DNA from: Trichoplax sp. H2
Lineage: Eukaryota > Placozoa > Uniplacotomia > Trichoplacea
NCBI GenBank assembly: GCA_003344405.1
Contig: NOWV01000017.1
Coordinates: forward strand, 744,001-808,000
Direction of reading: 5' to 3'
Length of the DNA stretch: 64,000 nucleotides
Below, in pieces: positions 43,115 through 56,612 of the stretch. The notes under the pieces are model-generated. The model was not told the origin of the DNA. It was given only the letters and a program-made list of their open reading frames with translations, and made no database searches. Position numbers and translations under genes: made by a program. Positions within the stretch are counted from its first letter, which is position 1. Every line of letters begins with the position of its first letter.

Positions 43115-44895
43115 ATAATATTGCTCAAAAAGCAATATTAAACTTTAAACCTTGAAATTGTTTCATTAATCTATCACCTGTTTATCATATTATCGCGTAT
43201 AGTATTGAGTGAATTTCCCACAAATCAAATGATTGATCCGATTGACTGCTTAAAAACATTGACAGAAGCCAGCTGCGAGGATAACATAATATCATAATTA
43301 GGCAGCTATAGATAACCTTATACACCCACTATATTATTTATCGTAAAGTTTAATTAAAATTTTGTCTAGCCTTCGCCATTACAGGTTGGATAATAATTTT
43401 TAAAATGAAACTTTTCTTAATAGAATTTTATGTAACCCATGGATTTATTAAGTGTGCATATATCTTTAACTAAAGTAAAGTCGTACAGTTACCTGCTATT
43501 AATATCAATCGATCATATCAGATTATAGCGTTATAACAGGAAATTAAAACAAGGTTTATGAACTATACACATGGTATGCACATTAATTGTAATGTATATT
43601 CATGTGTAATATATTTTAATTTATAACCATGTTTTATCTAAAATAAGGTATTAGTAGTCATACATATCAGTTCATGTTTAGATGGCATATATTACAGATT
43701 CATGATAAGCTTAGATATTAGCAATAATTCGTCTAATGAGAAAGAAAGGTTTTCTACATATAATAATTATTAATTTATTACTGTGTTTGCGGCAAACCTT
43801 AAAAAAATATGCTTGTCGACAAGCCGGCTTATTATTTTATTGCCAAGGATTCCTATTATTATGTATCATTGCTGTATGCATATTCAGTTATCTGATCAAC
43901 ACAAGACATTTAAGAAAAATGTTTATGAAATTTGCATAGTCGATTCAACCAAAAATGATTCCATCCAATTATTGGCTTTTGCTCCATCAGTAATGTGACT
44001 ATCTAAAATGCCAAAATAGCACTATATTTATTATAATCAACATGAGTTACATCGAAACAAAGTATAAAAATGATAATCTCAAGCAAAAAAATCCGTTACT
44101 ATCAATGTAACTTCATTGGATGCTAATCATGATCATGATATGGTTTAAGTTTGGGAGAAAATACGTCTGATCAAAAACTTTTAAAATTTTAATCGTAAAC
44201 ATGTATTTTAATCACATACCCTTCTGTACGAGTACGGGTACAGACTGTATACATACGCATACTCGTACATCGATATGCTAATTCTACGTATGCTGTATAC
44301 TGTGACAATTATTAATTATTTGTGTGTGGTCACAACATTAACATACATGAAGTATTTAAACAAGAATTCTGGTATCTATTCTCGCATGAGTACATCATAT
44401 GCTTAACTAAAATAGAACATAATTCCAATAAATATTAATAACTGCAAAAGATTTACGTAACAAAGTAAATTCCGATATTACTTACTACCATTAACAAACA
44501 TTGAATAATATTATTGTACTTGTAAAACTACTATACAGTATTCAAATATTCGCATAAATTAAACAGGTCTATGTATCTTGATAAACAACCATGCAACAGT
44601 TATATTTATTCAACAAAAAATTTTTGATTATCACCTGATGTCAATGATAGATTTCTATCATATAATTGATATAATCTAATTAAATATCATATATACGGTA
44701 TTATGAAATAGCATAAAAAATTTTAAAATGGTCAGTCATCCTCTACTTGGTTTTCAAGAGACGGATTGTCATCTTTATCACTATTGCAGTTAATTTTTCT
44801 TTTCCATATAAACACCATACCCTAAAAATTGATATTAATATTATTATCATTGTCATTTATCACATTGCTAAGTCTACTTGTAATATCAAGGTTGT
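43115..44895. other. convergent 3' region, secreted-protein gene / WDR13
   Basis: 1.8 kb, AT-rich. Two overlapping open frames at 43736-43998 have a hydrophobic composition but no family or splice support. Nothing else seen. Confidence 0.4.
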
Positions 44896-47800
44896 TTATC
44901 GTAAACTTGAATGTAATAAGGAAATAAAAATACATACTAGAGAATCACTTGAAGCCAAAAAACTTTCGTCGTAATTCCAAGAAACACCCAAAACTGGGGC
45001 AGAATGACCGTGTAATATATTCACAGAGGCATTTTCATCATTTTTTTCGATGTTATACAGATGAACACATAGATCTTCACTTCCTGTCACTATAAGGCAC
45101 GGTAAATGAAAGACGCATTAATTGCAAATAATTATTTTCTACACTATGCGTACTGTACATATATGCATATACGGTTATAAATAAAAATTTAGAATTCAAT
45201 CAGGCATGATAGGTAAAACGTACATGATTAGGAATTAGTTTTATCTATAAAGGCTATTTACAGCATTAATAATTAGATGAGGATACAAACACTATAAATA
45301 AACAACAAAAATATTTCAAGTAGTTCGCTTACCTACGCAAGCACCCTCACGAAATGACATTATCGGACAAAATGTACTTTTAATATCTTGCTTGCTATGC
45401 CATACCGGATATGAACTTTTCAATTCAGCATTACCATCTGGTGAAATTATTCTAATTTTCAATTATAAATTAACTGTAAAATTTCTACCATTGTCTATCT
45501 TGAAAATGAAGCAAATCGAAATTTCTATATACGCCTGTGTTCAGGGTAGGTTTATTATAATTATTAACGAAAAACTAGTAAAACCGGTAGGAGAATACCA
45601 CATAGCGAAAGATTAATTCCTGTAACAACATTAAAGACTCAATAATAGGTATACCTTAACAACCACAAGCTATCTCTCATAGTATTCATTAATAATACTG
45701 GATTTTTCCCTTCTCGATTGGACCAGCTACGAGATACAATCGAAGTAATCGGGCTACCTTCATTTATAGTAATCCTACATGATATAGTAGATGAATTTTC
45801 GTTTAAAAAAAGTGGTACCTTAATGAATTAACCATAATTAATAGCATACTACATTATTGTAAGCGTACTTTCTACTCTTTATAATTTTTCCCGTCATTGT
45901 ATCGAAAATAAACGAGTAGATATGTCCCTGAAGTTCGAAGTGTTAGAGCAGTAATTTAAATAAATGAGAATTATCAGTGAGTACTAGGCCTCAATAGCAA
46001 TAATAACAGGGCCTACTTTAGTGTCACCGGACCAAAGTATTTTTCCATTTATATCAAATGCAAGGCATTTTACTACCCCTGAAACTTTGTTACCACCACC
46101 CTAAGAAATCAAATAGATAATAACGTCTCTTAACATTAATGAACTTGTATAACTTCCTAAAGGTCATACAGCAATAAATGGCGATTACTTCATAGTGTAT
46201 TAAGTATAGTTCTTAGTTTTGCAGTTATATCTCAGGTGAATATACCTTAATTCTTTTACCAGTAGAAGTATTATAGACTTGTACTTGCCATTTAGAGTTG
46301 CCAGTCTAATCAGAGTTTTACTCGTTAAGAAAACAAGACTATAAACTGGTGCCATCAATATAGATGGTTATACTGTAGCTATCATTCATAATTACAGTGA
46401 TATCATGTTATTTATATACTTTGCAAGTGTAAGGATACAACAACATGGTTATTATTAACTGGATGAAATATACAACAGTTAACTTCAGACGATCCATAAT
46501 CATTAACAACCCTAAGGCATGATCCACCAACAGAATTCCATATGCGCGTTGTTTTATCGGAAGAAGCACTCATAATTAAATCATTTGTTAGAGACCAAGA
46601 AAGATCTGAGGATATCCAGTGTACCCCCAATGATAAATAATGATAGTATTAGTTATAAAGAGGTCATGATAACTACATCAGTTCACTGTATAGCAATTTA
46701 AATACCTTGCTTTAATTGTTACTAACACGATGTATTACTTACCGTTTATACTGTTAGTATGTCCTTTTAATACAAATTGTACAGTAGGTGGATTAAGTCT
46801 AAGTATAGAAATAGTACCATCGACAGAACAGCACGCCAGTCTATCTCGTTCTTCATTAGCAAATTTAACAACCTTGACTGATAATTGATAAAGATATTTG
46901 ATTTCCATAGACAGGTAAAGTCAAAAAAAATTATTTGTAAAGACTATACAACATCCATATAAAGTAAATTAAATTATTTATGGTAGATTGAATATTTTAC
47001 CTGCTTTCATATGCTGATGAAATACATGGTAAACAGGTTCGAATTGATAGTACTGCTCGATATTTTGATTGCCAGCTAATTTTCTATTGTAGAGTTGCAT
47101 ATTAGCAGAGCAAATAGTTAATCCGTCATATACATAAAGATAGTTTATAACAGATCGAATGAACATTATTAAGAAGGCTTTCTCGATAGCTAAAATAATT
47201 TACTTGCTAGCTTTTGCATCTTCCGTTGGTATAACGTTTTCGTTGTCAAGTTGAGGAACAATTAGACTTTTAGTATTATTAGCTGCTGTATTCTTGTCTT
47301 CATAGTTGATAGAACCTAGACTTGTTGAACGTGGTCGTAAGAAGGAGAAAGAACTATCACTTTGTAAACGGCTATGTCTAGGTGATCTATTGGTAGAACT
47401 TGGGGATGAGGATCCAAGTTGCAATGATACAGATCCAATAGGTTGCTATAATATTTAATATAGATATTTTTCATTTTATATATTAGAAATTTTGCCAGCT
47501 TCTATTACAGTATAATTTATACCATAAATGGCTAATGTTTTTAATAGTAAACACGGTATGTCTAATTGTAGTCCTATAAGAAATAAGATTAAAATTGAGT
47601 TAACCTCATATAACGATTCCGCTCTACTTCTAATACTAGGATCACGGCTTCTAAAAATTAAGAATACAAAATGTAATACGAACGAGTTGTACTATATATT
47701 GTAAATTAAATAATTATAACAAGCGTTATGAAAACTGACCTCAAATCAGGAACACTTCCGTATTTTATAGTTAAAATTTGAGTTCTGATTTTCAGATATT

Positions 47801-48095
47801 GTTTTCTAATATTTGGATCCAACTGTACAAATATTGGGTTAATGTTTAATAACTTTATATTGAAGCAACATCAATATCGATAAGCTATAATTTTAAAATA
47901 AGGCATATTTTGCCAGATATATAATGGCATCCGTGGTATTCTAAGTAATAATTTGCATTGTTCCATTTGTGTATGATTACTGTAGTAAAAAAGATATGTT
48001 TCAAGCTAGTTACATCATATTCAAAATTTATTATTGTACCTCTTTTTTAGTATTTTCGCGCAGTAATTGTGTTCTTCTCTTGAGATACAATGTTC
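44896..48095 (-). CDS. WDR13: WDR13 WD-repeat protein (first exon not found)
   Basis: WDR13 is a nuclear WD40 protein of modest known function. Exons (minus): 48095-48040, 47822-47740, 47650-47605, 47445-47204, 47083-47001, 46877-46743, 46605-46439, 46305-46246, 46100-46017, 45927-45869, 45774-45655, 45451-45333, 45089-44896; every junction is in phase, 481 aa plus an upstream exon that must end in phase 1. Seen: KRRTQLLRENTKKE, LDPNIRKQYLKIRTQIL, LGSINYEDKNT, PVYHVFHQH, FANEERDRLACCSVDGTIS, LSWSLTNDLIMSASS, CCIFHPVNNNHVV, STFCPIMSFREGACVVTGSE and HGHSAPVLGVSWNYDESFLA, all matching human WDR13 in order. The C-terminus reads SSDSLVCIFISLLHSSLR, unlike the family's SSDASGMVIVW ending; a missed last exon is possible. 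Confidence 0.93.
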
Positions 48096-49430
48096 CTATA
48101 ATTTGGTACAGTATGTTAGTAGCTGTTTCATACATTGCTGATTTTCTTGATATAACAGAGCATAAAGTAGAGAAAGATTGTGAGATGTTTATAATTCTCA
48201 TACTGTCAGTACTTGGATAATATTATCAAGCCAATACTGGCGTATAGAAGGGATATCGTTTTATAAAGATTCTAACAGTTCAATTGTAAATTACAGTATA
48301 TCTTTAAATGCATGGAATAAAAACGAAGATGTATTCAATATTCATAAGTTAAAGGATGTAATTGAAATATGATAATTGTATTGTAAACTTCATCAACTTA
48401 CACTTACGAGTATAAATACTCCTATATACTGTTGTGATTGGTTTTAATACATTATACAAGTTCGTGGGCAACAAAAAGTCTGTGATTTCTTTCTATGTTG
48501 TTTGGACCGGATCGGCAATCAGGTTATACTCTAGAATGATTCATTTTCATGGCTGTGGAGATATCTTTGCAAAGTAGCCTTGTCATATTTCGTAAATTAG
48601 TGATATAGTAAAACCATTTAGTAATTAGATACTTTTACTACCTCTCCATTAATTAATTAGAACTATTAAAAAACACGCGTATAAGTTGATTTATTTACTA
48701 ATTTGGACAGAAAATACGTATACAATTCACTAGATCAAATGTCGATAGACCAAGACACGATACTATATCGTCAAATTACTCTATTCAAATATGAGCTACT
48801 TCTAGCTACAGTATATCGGTAGTCAAAGAGAAATTTGTCATTGGATACTTTCGTTAACCGAGATGTAATTGCTTGATGGTAGAGTAGAAGCAGATTCCGA
48901 TACTGTACGTTGTTCGATGTAGTCAGCTACTAGTAAGTACAGTACGAGTATATATCTTGTAGGTGATAACTAAGCTTTACACATTCGTATCCTTGCAATC
49001 CGGATTGATATAATTAATATAATACATTACAATTAGATATACATGAAATAACGGAATCAGTCCTAGGAAGATGGATCATCCATCACTTTATTTATTACAA
49101 GCATGACTATTCTGCTTAATGCAATCAATGATGTCCGTGAAGATGGCACTTGCCGTTGTCATTTGTACTCATGGCCGTGTAGAAGAAATGATCATTTGCA
49201 AGAGAGAATATTTCTTGGAAAACGATGATCAAAATTATTTCCAAGATGGCTAATTTCTAAATCAATTCACTTACTTATTCGTGGACTATTCGCTGTCCTA
49301 CACATGCTATAATGCGAATCAAAAGCCGCAATTTGCTGTGCTATATTCATGATTGATTTGACGACGGAGTAACCATGTTGTGCTTTGAGCCAAAACTGGA
49401 GATTTTGGCTCTTTCACTTTAGCTTGGCCA

Positions 49431-49612
49431 CTGTACATGTACAGTAGAAGTTTACTGTGTTCAGTATATTATCACACACTAACTGGTACGGTACTGTATG
49501 GAGCAGCGCACCATACGGTACGAGCAGTTCAGTCAGTACTGTGTACAATACAGTACAATTTAGCATGTACTGTACACTGTATACTGTACACTGTACAGTA
49601 CTGTACGGGTTA
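49431..49612. repeat. GTACTGTAC palindromic array
   Basis: Mixed TACAG, TACTG and GTGTACA pentamers in both orientations, with a GGTACGGTACTGTATGG / CCATACGGTACGAG inverted pair near 49486-49524. It produces open frames on both strands that are not genes. Confidence 0.85.
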
Positions 49613-49643
49613 CCCAAGATACTACGGTAGCTCTCGGACATCT

Positions 49644-50111
49644 TGTTTCGGGATTTACTGGAAGATTAGATTTATGAAGGTGGCACAGCAATCGACCAGA
49701 AGACTGGCTAAAGTAAAACATATTTCAATTAGCAATATCCTATCAGTACAGTACAATCGAAAACGAATAAGAAAGTGTTGTTGAGACTCAATTCTTCATC
49801 ATGTTTCGGGATTTACTGGAAGATTATGATTTATGAAGGTGGCACAGCAATCGACCAAAGGGCTGGCTAAAGTAAAACATATTTCAATTAGCAATATCCT
49901 ATCAGTATAGTACAATCGAAAACGAATAAGAAAGTGTTGTTGAGACCCAATTCTTCATCATGTTTCGGGATTTACTGGAAGATTATGATTTATGAAGGTG
50001 GCACAGCAATCGACCAGAAGGACTGGCTAAAGTAAAACATATTTCCATTGGCAATATCCTATCAGTACAGTACAATCGAAAACGAATAAGAAAGTGTTGT
50101 TGACTCAATTC
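49644..50111. repeat. three-copy tandem repeat, period about 158 bp
   Basis: Copies start at 49644, 49802 and 49961, each beginning TGTTTCGGGATTTACTGG and ending GTGTTGTTGAGAC/CTCAATTCT. They are nearly identical (a few substitutions and 1-bp indels), so the expansion is recent. Each copy contains CAGTACAGTAC or CAGTATAGTAC, the array unit. Confidence 0.93.
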
Positions 50112-50400
50112 TATTCTTGCGGAAGCGTGCACGTTCTACTCTTAAGTCTATAACAAAAGCTGGAATCTTCCGTTTTCTGATGGTGGATGAAACTGATCTT
50201 TAGAAGGCAAATAGCTCATCAGTAATAACACTATCAAATTCTCTCCGGTCCAATGTTATCATGCAACACTGGTATTTACAGTTTAATGAAAATTTACTTC
50301 TCGACAAGATAAGGAGAAAGCTAAATCTACAAATCTTCTCCCTGAACCGCGTAGAAGGGCACTAAAATCTATCCAAGAAACACTTTAGAACACTTCTCCC
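50104..50400 (+). mobile_element. possible hAT-like transposase relic
   Basis: A frame from 50111 reads through about 90 codons with a single TAG and encodes KSITKAGIFRFLMVDETDL. The FL-x-VDET-D core resembles the DET motif region of hAT-family transposases (DUF4371 type), where a catalytic Asp lies. The rest is too degraded to confirm, and no terminal inverted repeats or target-site duplications were identified. A chance match is a real alternative. Confidence 0.25.
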
Positions 50401-53400
50401 TGATTCCCAGTGATTTGCACGGTATTGACTTTGTGCTAAACATTAAATTTAAGAATTTCATTCAGGGAGGTCACAAAACGGCTTTGCAACGAGATAACGT
50501 AATGTACGATTAGTAAGTCAATTCCCCGAGCCATATATCAGGGAATAATATCTGCACTATCAGGAACACTTCTTCCTCTATTAACAGGCAGCACAAAGAC
50601 TAACTACGATTCATGAACTATTGTAAAGGATATATAAATGCGGTATACCGCATAATATAATTCCGTTCTTAAAATTAGTGCTCAACATAAAATACGAGGC
50701 AGGCCTCATAGTAAGATTATCTTTGAAGGCATTCAATGAGTTAGAAGCTAACTTTACCTACTGCTACCCAATGAAGACAATAGTATTTACGAACATAGAT
50801 ATCTAATAACTAGTGCAAAATAATCAGATTGCAATCGTAATATCACGGAACATTTTTATGATCATCTACTATTAGAAAGTTACAATCACAGGGATTCGAA
50901 CCGTGAATAGATTATTCTTAATTCCCTAATTTAACTATTTATCTCAGAACACGTATATATATCACTATTACAACAAGCTAGTGCTATATTTGGTATATCT
51001 AAATTAGAAACAAATTAAATAAGGGTAAACCAACAGAATTATCCTAAAATATTTCTACTCTAATCTCGACAATACAGTATAAAACACTGTAACAAGGGAC
51101 ATCTAAAATCCCTGCTTTATAGTGCGCTATGCTGAGCTTATATGTATGCATTTCTAAAATAGCTAGAAGTTATAATTAATTGGAATCGATAGCACCTATA
51201 AATCAGGTTGCAAATTTATATCGAAATACCTAATTTATCGATAATGCGAGATTTGAAGGACATAGAGATCTGATAACTAACACAAAATAGCTTAAGCACA
51301 GTGTACCCATTTATGGAATTAATTTAGGCATAATATGCAGCCTACTACAGCTCAATCACATATTTCGTTACAAAACGTTTAAATTAATTAATATGAACTT
51401 TCGCAATCTGAATAAGGCTATACTACTAAACACTAATTTCTGAAGATAATTGTAACATACAAATATTAGCAAAAATTGCCATATTGTGTACCTCCTTTTG
51501 TGTAATTCTATAATAGTGTTCACTATCGCGTCGCAAATAATAACTAATTATGGCTGCCAAGATGCATCCTCATACTGGTGCATTTTAATAAAATAAACTA
51601 TTCTGATAGGTTAAGGTTAAAATAGTAGGGTTTATTGCAACAGGCAGTCGATGAGATTCCATTCAGTGCTTCTACTCCCCATGACCTACGCGAACAGATT
51701 CCAACACTATTGAAAGTTTATATTGTACGACATCAATATACTATAAACTTCCAACTTTTACCTCTAAAATTCTCTCGTCTCTAAACAGTTGGAAAGACAG
51801 CGGCAGGCATGCAATCACTCTAGTAGAAGTGTATAAACACGAAATAAGAAAGCCAAAAGCCAAAATGAGAAAAAAAAATGGAGGGTATGGGATACAGACG
51901 GACAGGCGGTCTAACTCTTGTACTATACTGTACTAGTCAGTACTATATAGCAGCTAAAACACTCGTAGAGAATCTATACAAATGCATAGTATCTGCTGGA
52001 ACAAGTTCCACACAATAATTGCGTACGATTTATAGAGGACGATAATGGATACCGATCGTCATAACAACCATCTACTGGAGCTGGCTGGAGTCAAGGAGTC
52101 CTTCCCACTCTGATTTTAAATACTTTCAAGATCAAATTGGATTGAAAGGAGAAAAGATATCAGCCCCTTTTTTACTGAAGAGGATTCCGAACTTCTCATT
52201 CATTATCCCTCTTTCCCCCCCCCCATGCTATCCGCGAAGACACCATCCTATCCTAGGCTCGAATCCATAAATGACGGTGTAAGTAAAATTGCCGGCGATA
52301 GCACAGTATAGAAAGCTGTTGTCGATACAAAATGACTCGATTGAATATTGAAATTAAGGCGTAAATGACTACTGTTGTGACAATACAGTGGATAGATCAA
52401 TATCATTTAGTAATTTATACTTTAACTATAAGCAGTGACTTTAAAACTTCATAAACACCATTGCAATAGTCTATCATTTCGCTATTTTGAATCAATTGAT
52501 CATGACCAAACGTAAATATCAATTCAATTATGACAATTTATTTTAATACTAGTGTAGGGAAAAATAATCGATCGCTTTTCTAAACTAATCATAATATAAA
52601 GATACAGGATATGCAAATGAAAGGCTGATGATGCTTGAAATCGACCGATAATGTATTATGATAGGAATCCAATTAGTCGATTGACGTTCGATTGAAAATG
52701 GAATGCGACTATAATCAATCTATTCTTGGACAACGATTAATCATAATTTGATAGGGTAACTTGACACACTTTTGCATACTCGAAAAGTACAACGTAATGG
52801 CAGCCAATGAATTCATACTTTAACTATCTTATAGACATGACGCTTAGAATAAGTATGTGTATAATCTTCTCTTGTTCTAATCAGGTGCAATCATCACATA
52901 CCAGTACTATCTTACAAACGCTATGTGTAAGAATACATGGATATGATCATCTCTTGTTATGGAATGCAATGACAACCAAGTAATGGATAAATTGCTACCT
53001 TATAGATACTGCACGTATGTGTAGAATAATATTTAAATGTCCAAGTTGATTTGGTGGACGTCATTTTCCTACAATGAAAGACAGTTCAATATCAATATGC
53101 AAGAATTTGATCCATATTCGCTTTCATCGCTACAGTATCCCTCATACAGGAAAACAACTTAAATAGAATAAAATTCAATCAAGTTAACCGCCCATTCGCT
53201 AGTACATTGATTTTTATAATATTGAAAACAGTCAATACCCATTGTGAGCCAACCGAAACTATGCGTAGACATTATAAATTGAGAGATCATTTTCAAAACC
53301 CCATCACAGCGTTAGTAGAGATAGAGAGAGAGAAAATAAATACAATTTTAGAACCAAATGGATCAAGTTCTTGCTATGTCTACTACGATAATATAGGCTG

Positions 53401-55780
53401 ATTTCTCAATGATATTCTCCTACGATCACTCTATTACTATTTAACATAAATATGATTTTAATTTTCAATAGATAGTGAATGCTTTGTATTATAGTTGACA
53501 AATTCCTATTACCGATAGTGATTAATGCTATATTAATCATGTTGATCATCAATCTACTGTAACTTGAAGAAAAGAAAAATTTACACTGTTTATGTAAAAT
53601 CATTAGTAAGATGGATATGACAAATCGATACAGAAAATGTTGAGTAGGGCTTAGTTTAAACTACTCATCCATAATTCAGTTTGACTTAATCCGATAAATT
53701 GTCTAGCATTTTAATCTTTAGCTAAGCATTGATTAAAATGTTCATTACAAGTAAATAACGATTACTTAAGCAGACTGTTCACTATTTGATGTCTTTGAAG
53801 ATGGCCAACATCAAGTGCAAACTCGTGAATGGAGTAAAAATCCTTAAAATTTTGAGACCGCTACAATAAATTTTCTTGATCTTCAATTACATCTACGTAC
53901 GGTAATTTCATCGTTATTTACTCGTCATGAACTTTTCAATGGTATTGATTAAGCTTTACACCCTAACTTCGAACATACCCGAAGAATAAATTAAAGTCTC
54001 TTCCCTTTTTTCTCTCGGTAGTGTAATCAATTTTGACAACTTTAAAGTACTCATGGATTGAAGTTTATTTCCTAACATTTTTTCAGCTGTGATATTATCC
54101 GCTAGGGAACTAATTTATAATTATTCTGTTAGTAGACAATAAATTAAAATAGACTAGAATACGCTCTAGTATACGGCATTAAATCATAGTATATAAATGA
54201 TAATTTTAGCGGAAAATTTTCCCTAATAAGTTGTAACAACTCTTTAAGCATTGAATCAAGTATAAGCCAATTAATCATTTTCGATTAAGAGGGTATACCT
54301 TTATTTATTTCAATATCGTGGTAATAGAATATTGAAAGTCAACCGTGTGACTATAGGTTGCAGCAGTTTATTATTTTGATCTATTATTTTTCCTGAATAA
54401 AATTAGATTACATTACACAACATAGGTTGTCTAAATAGACTTACTAATTCTTCCATTAAATCGTATCCATTTGATTACCAACTGTTTATACCGTTGAACA
54501 TTTGTAATTCTTTACTTTGTAATGAATGCTATTTACTCCTGTTACCTTATTCCTAAATACGAAAATGAGGAATATTACAAGTCCTATTAGTTGAAGCATC
54601 ATTGTGTGTAGATTAAATGATAGACATTCTAAAATACAAGATTAAGAATTGTATTAGCTATTAGTGGTCCCTAATTAATCAATTTCAACCTAAGTTATCA
54701 AATCATATTATTACCTTCAAGGAATAATCTGCTTAGCTGACCATTTTATAGATCCTTCAAACAATTGGATTCTCCGTTGTCTGAAATAATAACTGCTTCA
54801 TACACCTTTGTATGATCTAATTCCAAGTTTTAGCATAGTAGAAAGTCGTTAGTATGAATGATCGCGGTTTGATAGCGTACAAATTTTGAGATTTAATTGT
54901 GAGACCCTATAGTAGTTGAAAATAGCAATGGCGAATATAGTTTATGAAGTAAAAGTGCGATACCAGGAACTATTAAATACTCTAATTTTAGATTATTTGC
55001 TTTCGTAAATTATTGCGATTCCACAGCTTTTAAGAAAAATATATGGTCAATTATTTTCAGCAATACTTGCTTGTTCTGAGATAGGATAGGATCTCATTCT
55101 TTGCGTATAAATTTAAGTGTAGAATTCTTATTCTTATAGGCTGCTATTTACTAGAAATATTCGATCTACTAGATACATGCTTATTATGAAATAACATTAA
55201 GATGATTGTGATATCATAAGTAAATCTTTAATTTTTGATTAAATTGTTTGCTGTTTATAATGACAACAGGTTCCAAATTTAAGTACTTGTGTGTGTTAAA
55301 TATGATTCATGTCAATGTTAATAATATCAAATGACATCTATATACAGATCTTTTGTTTATCATAAAATAATATACGAAATCTAGGTCTAATTTTATTCCT
55401 CCTAGATTATGTATACAGAACGTTTGAAACAAGCTAATTCTTAAAAATTTTATGCACATAGGAATAGAATCAGATCCATCGATCGTAGGATTTGACAAAC
55501 TCGATTGCCATAAACATTGTTATTCAAAGTTAATAACCTGTTACTTGTAGCGCAGTTAATTTCATCATCATTTTATGCTTTATTCAACCGTTTTTAACTG
55601 ATGCTATTTGAAGGTATGTACCACTAAAGCAAAACCATTAACTTATAGAAAGTGCTTATTTACTAACAGTAAATTATTTGAAATATCATGTACGGCTATT
55701 ATTCAATATTGAGTGAGACAATTAATCCTCATTTCTCCCGTTTTTCTCTTCATTCAGTAAAGTAATGTCAAACATTCGCT

Positions 55781-56612
55781 ATGTCTAGCAATCCAAAAGC
55801 AGATGAGAATAACAAAAAAATTGAACGTTCACCTTATCATGAACGCCAGAGACAAGGTCTATGTGCGTTACATACGCTAAATTGTATTTTTCAAGATGGT
55901 ACATTTACCAAAAAAGATCTCGATAATATTTGTTTCGAATTATCTGACAAAAAGTGGTTCAATCCACATAAAAGTTATAGCGGGTTCTATGATGTCAACG
56001 TTATTATTTCAGCCTTACGAAAAAAGTCCTATTCCTTGATTTGGTTCGACAGAAGAAAGTATGATATATGCATATACTAGTGATAATATAAAAGAATGCT
56101 TATAATATTAAAATACGGTAATTAGTTGAAAGTTGATTGTGTTATTTTGAATAAGTTATCATACTATATTGCACAGTTACCAAATATAGCAAAAATTGGG
56201 CAATACCATAATTTCTATTTAGTTATTGATATTAGTTATATTATATCAATGCTACCTAAAAAGCCGATATATTCCCTAACAACCTATTTTTGGATGTATT
56301 ACAACTAGGAAAATATCAAGTATAAATTTTAGCAACGTCTTCTCATTTGTTGTCAATACTTCAACTAATTTCAAACTATGTTGGTTGGTATTAAAATCTT
56401 ATTGGAGCCATTGGTTTAGTATCCGTCAAATTGGTGATAATTACTACAATCTGGATTCGAAATTAACTCGTCCACAGCAAGTACAAAATATTACAGATTT
56501 CTTGCAACCATATTCCATTAACCCAAATTGTCATATATTTCTTGTGGTTTCTGAGGATGTAGAAAAGGAGAAATCGTGGCTAATTGATGATGAATCGACT
56601 ACCTCAGATTAA
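55781..56612 (+). CDS. Josephin-domain deubiquitinase (JOSD1/JOSD2)
   Basis: Cysteine protease that cleaves ubiquitin. Exons 55781-56058 and 56333-56612 join AA|C to give 185 aa, close to JOSD2 (188) and JOSD1 (202), so the protein is a bare Josephin domain without the ataxin-3 UIM/polyQ tail. Seen: YHERQRQGLCALHTLNCIFQ with catalytic Cys28 and preceding Gln25, the LNPHKSY-like segment FNPHKSYSGFYDVNVI, WFDRR, then SYWSHWFSIRQIGDNYYNLD, supplying the catalytic His and the Asn/Asp, and LVVSEDVEKEKSWL near the end. All three catalytic positions are intact. I cannot tell JOSD1 from JOSD2; it may represent the pre-duplication form. Confidence 0.95.

Larger units (their letters stand above)
48096..55780. 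other. gene-poor region with repeats and possible transposon relic
   Basis: 7.7 kb between WDR13 and the Josephin gene. It should contain the missing WDR13 first exon. Structures seen: palindromic array at 49431-49612, a three-copy 158-bp tandem repeat at 49644-50111, and a possible transposase fragment at about 50104-50400. From 50.4 to 55.78 kb I see only AT-rich sequence with short chance frames. Confidence 0.45.

Noticed and set aside
43736-43998. Two overlapping hydrophobic open frames
   Set aside because: AT-rich sequence readily gives hydrophobic frames; no family and no conserved splice signals.
49414-49784. Overlapping open frames on both strands
   Set aside because: Same cause: palindromic array and tandem repeat. 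The plus-strand frame continues into the 158-bp repeat without any known domain.
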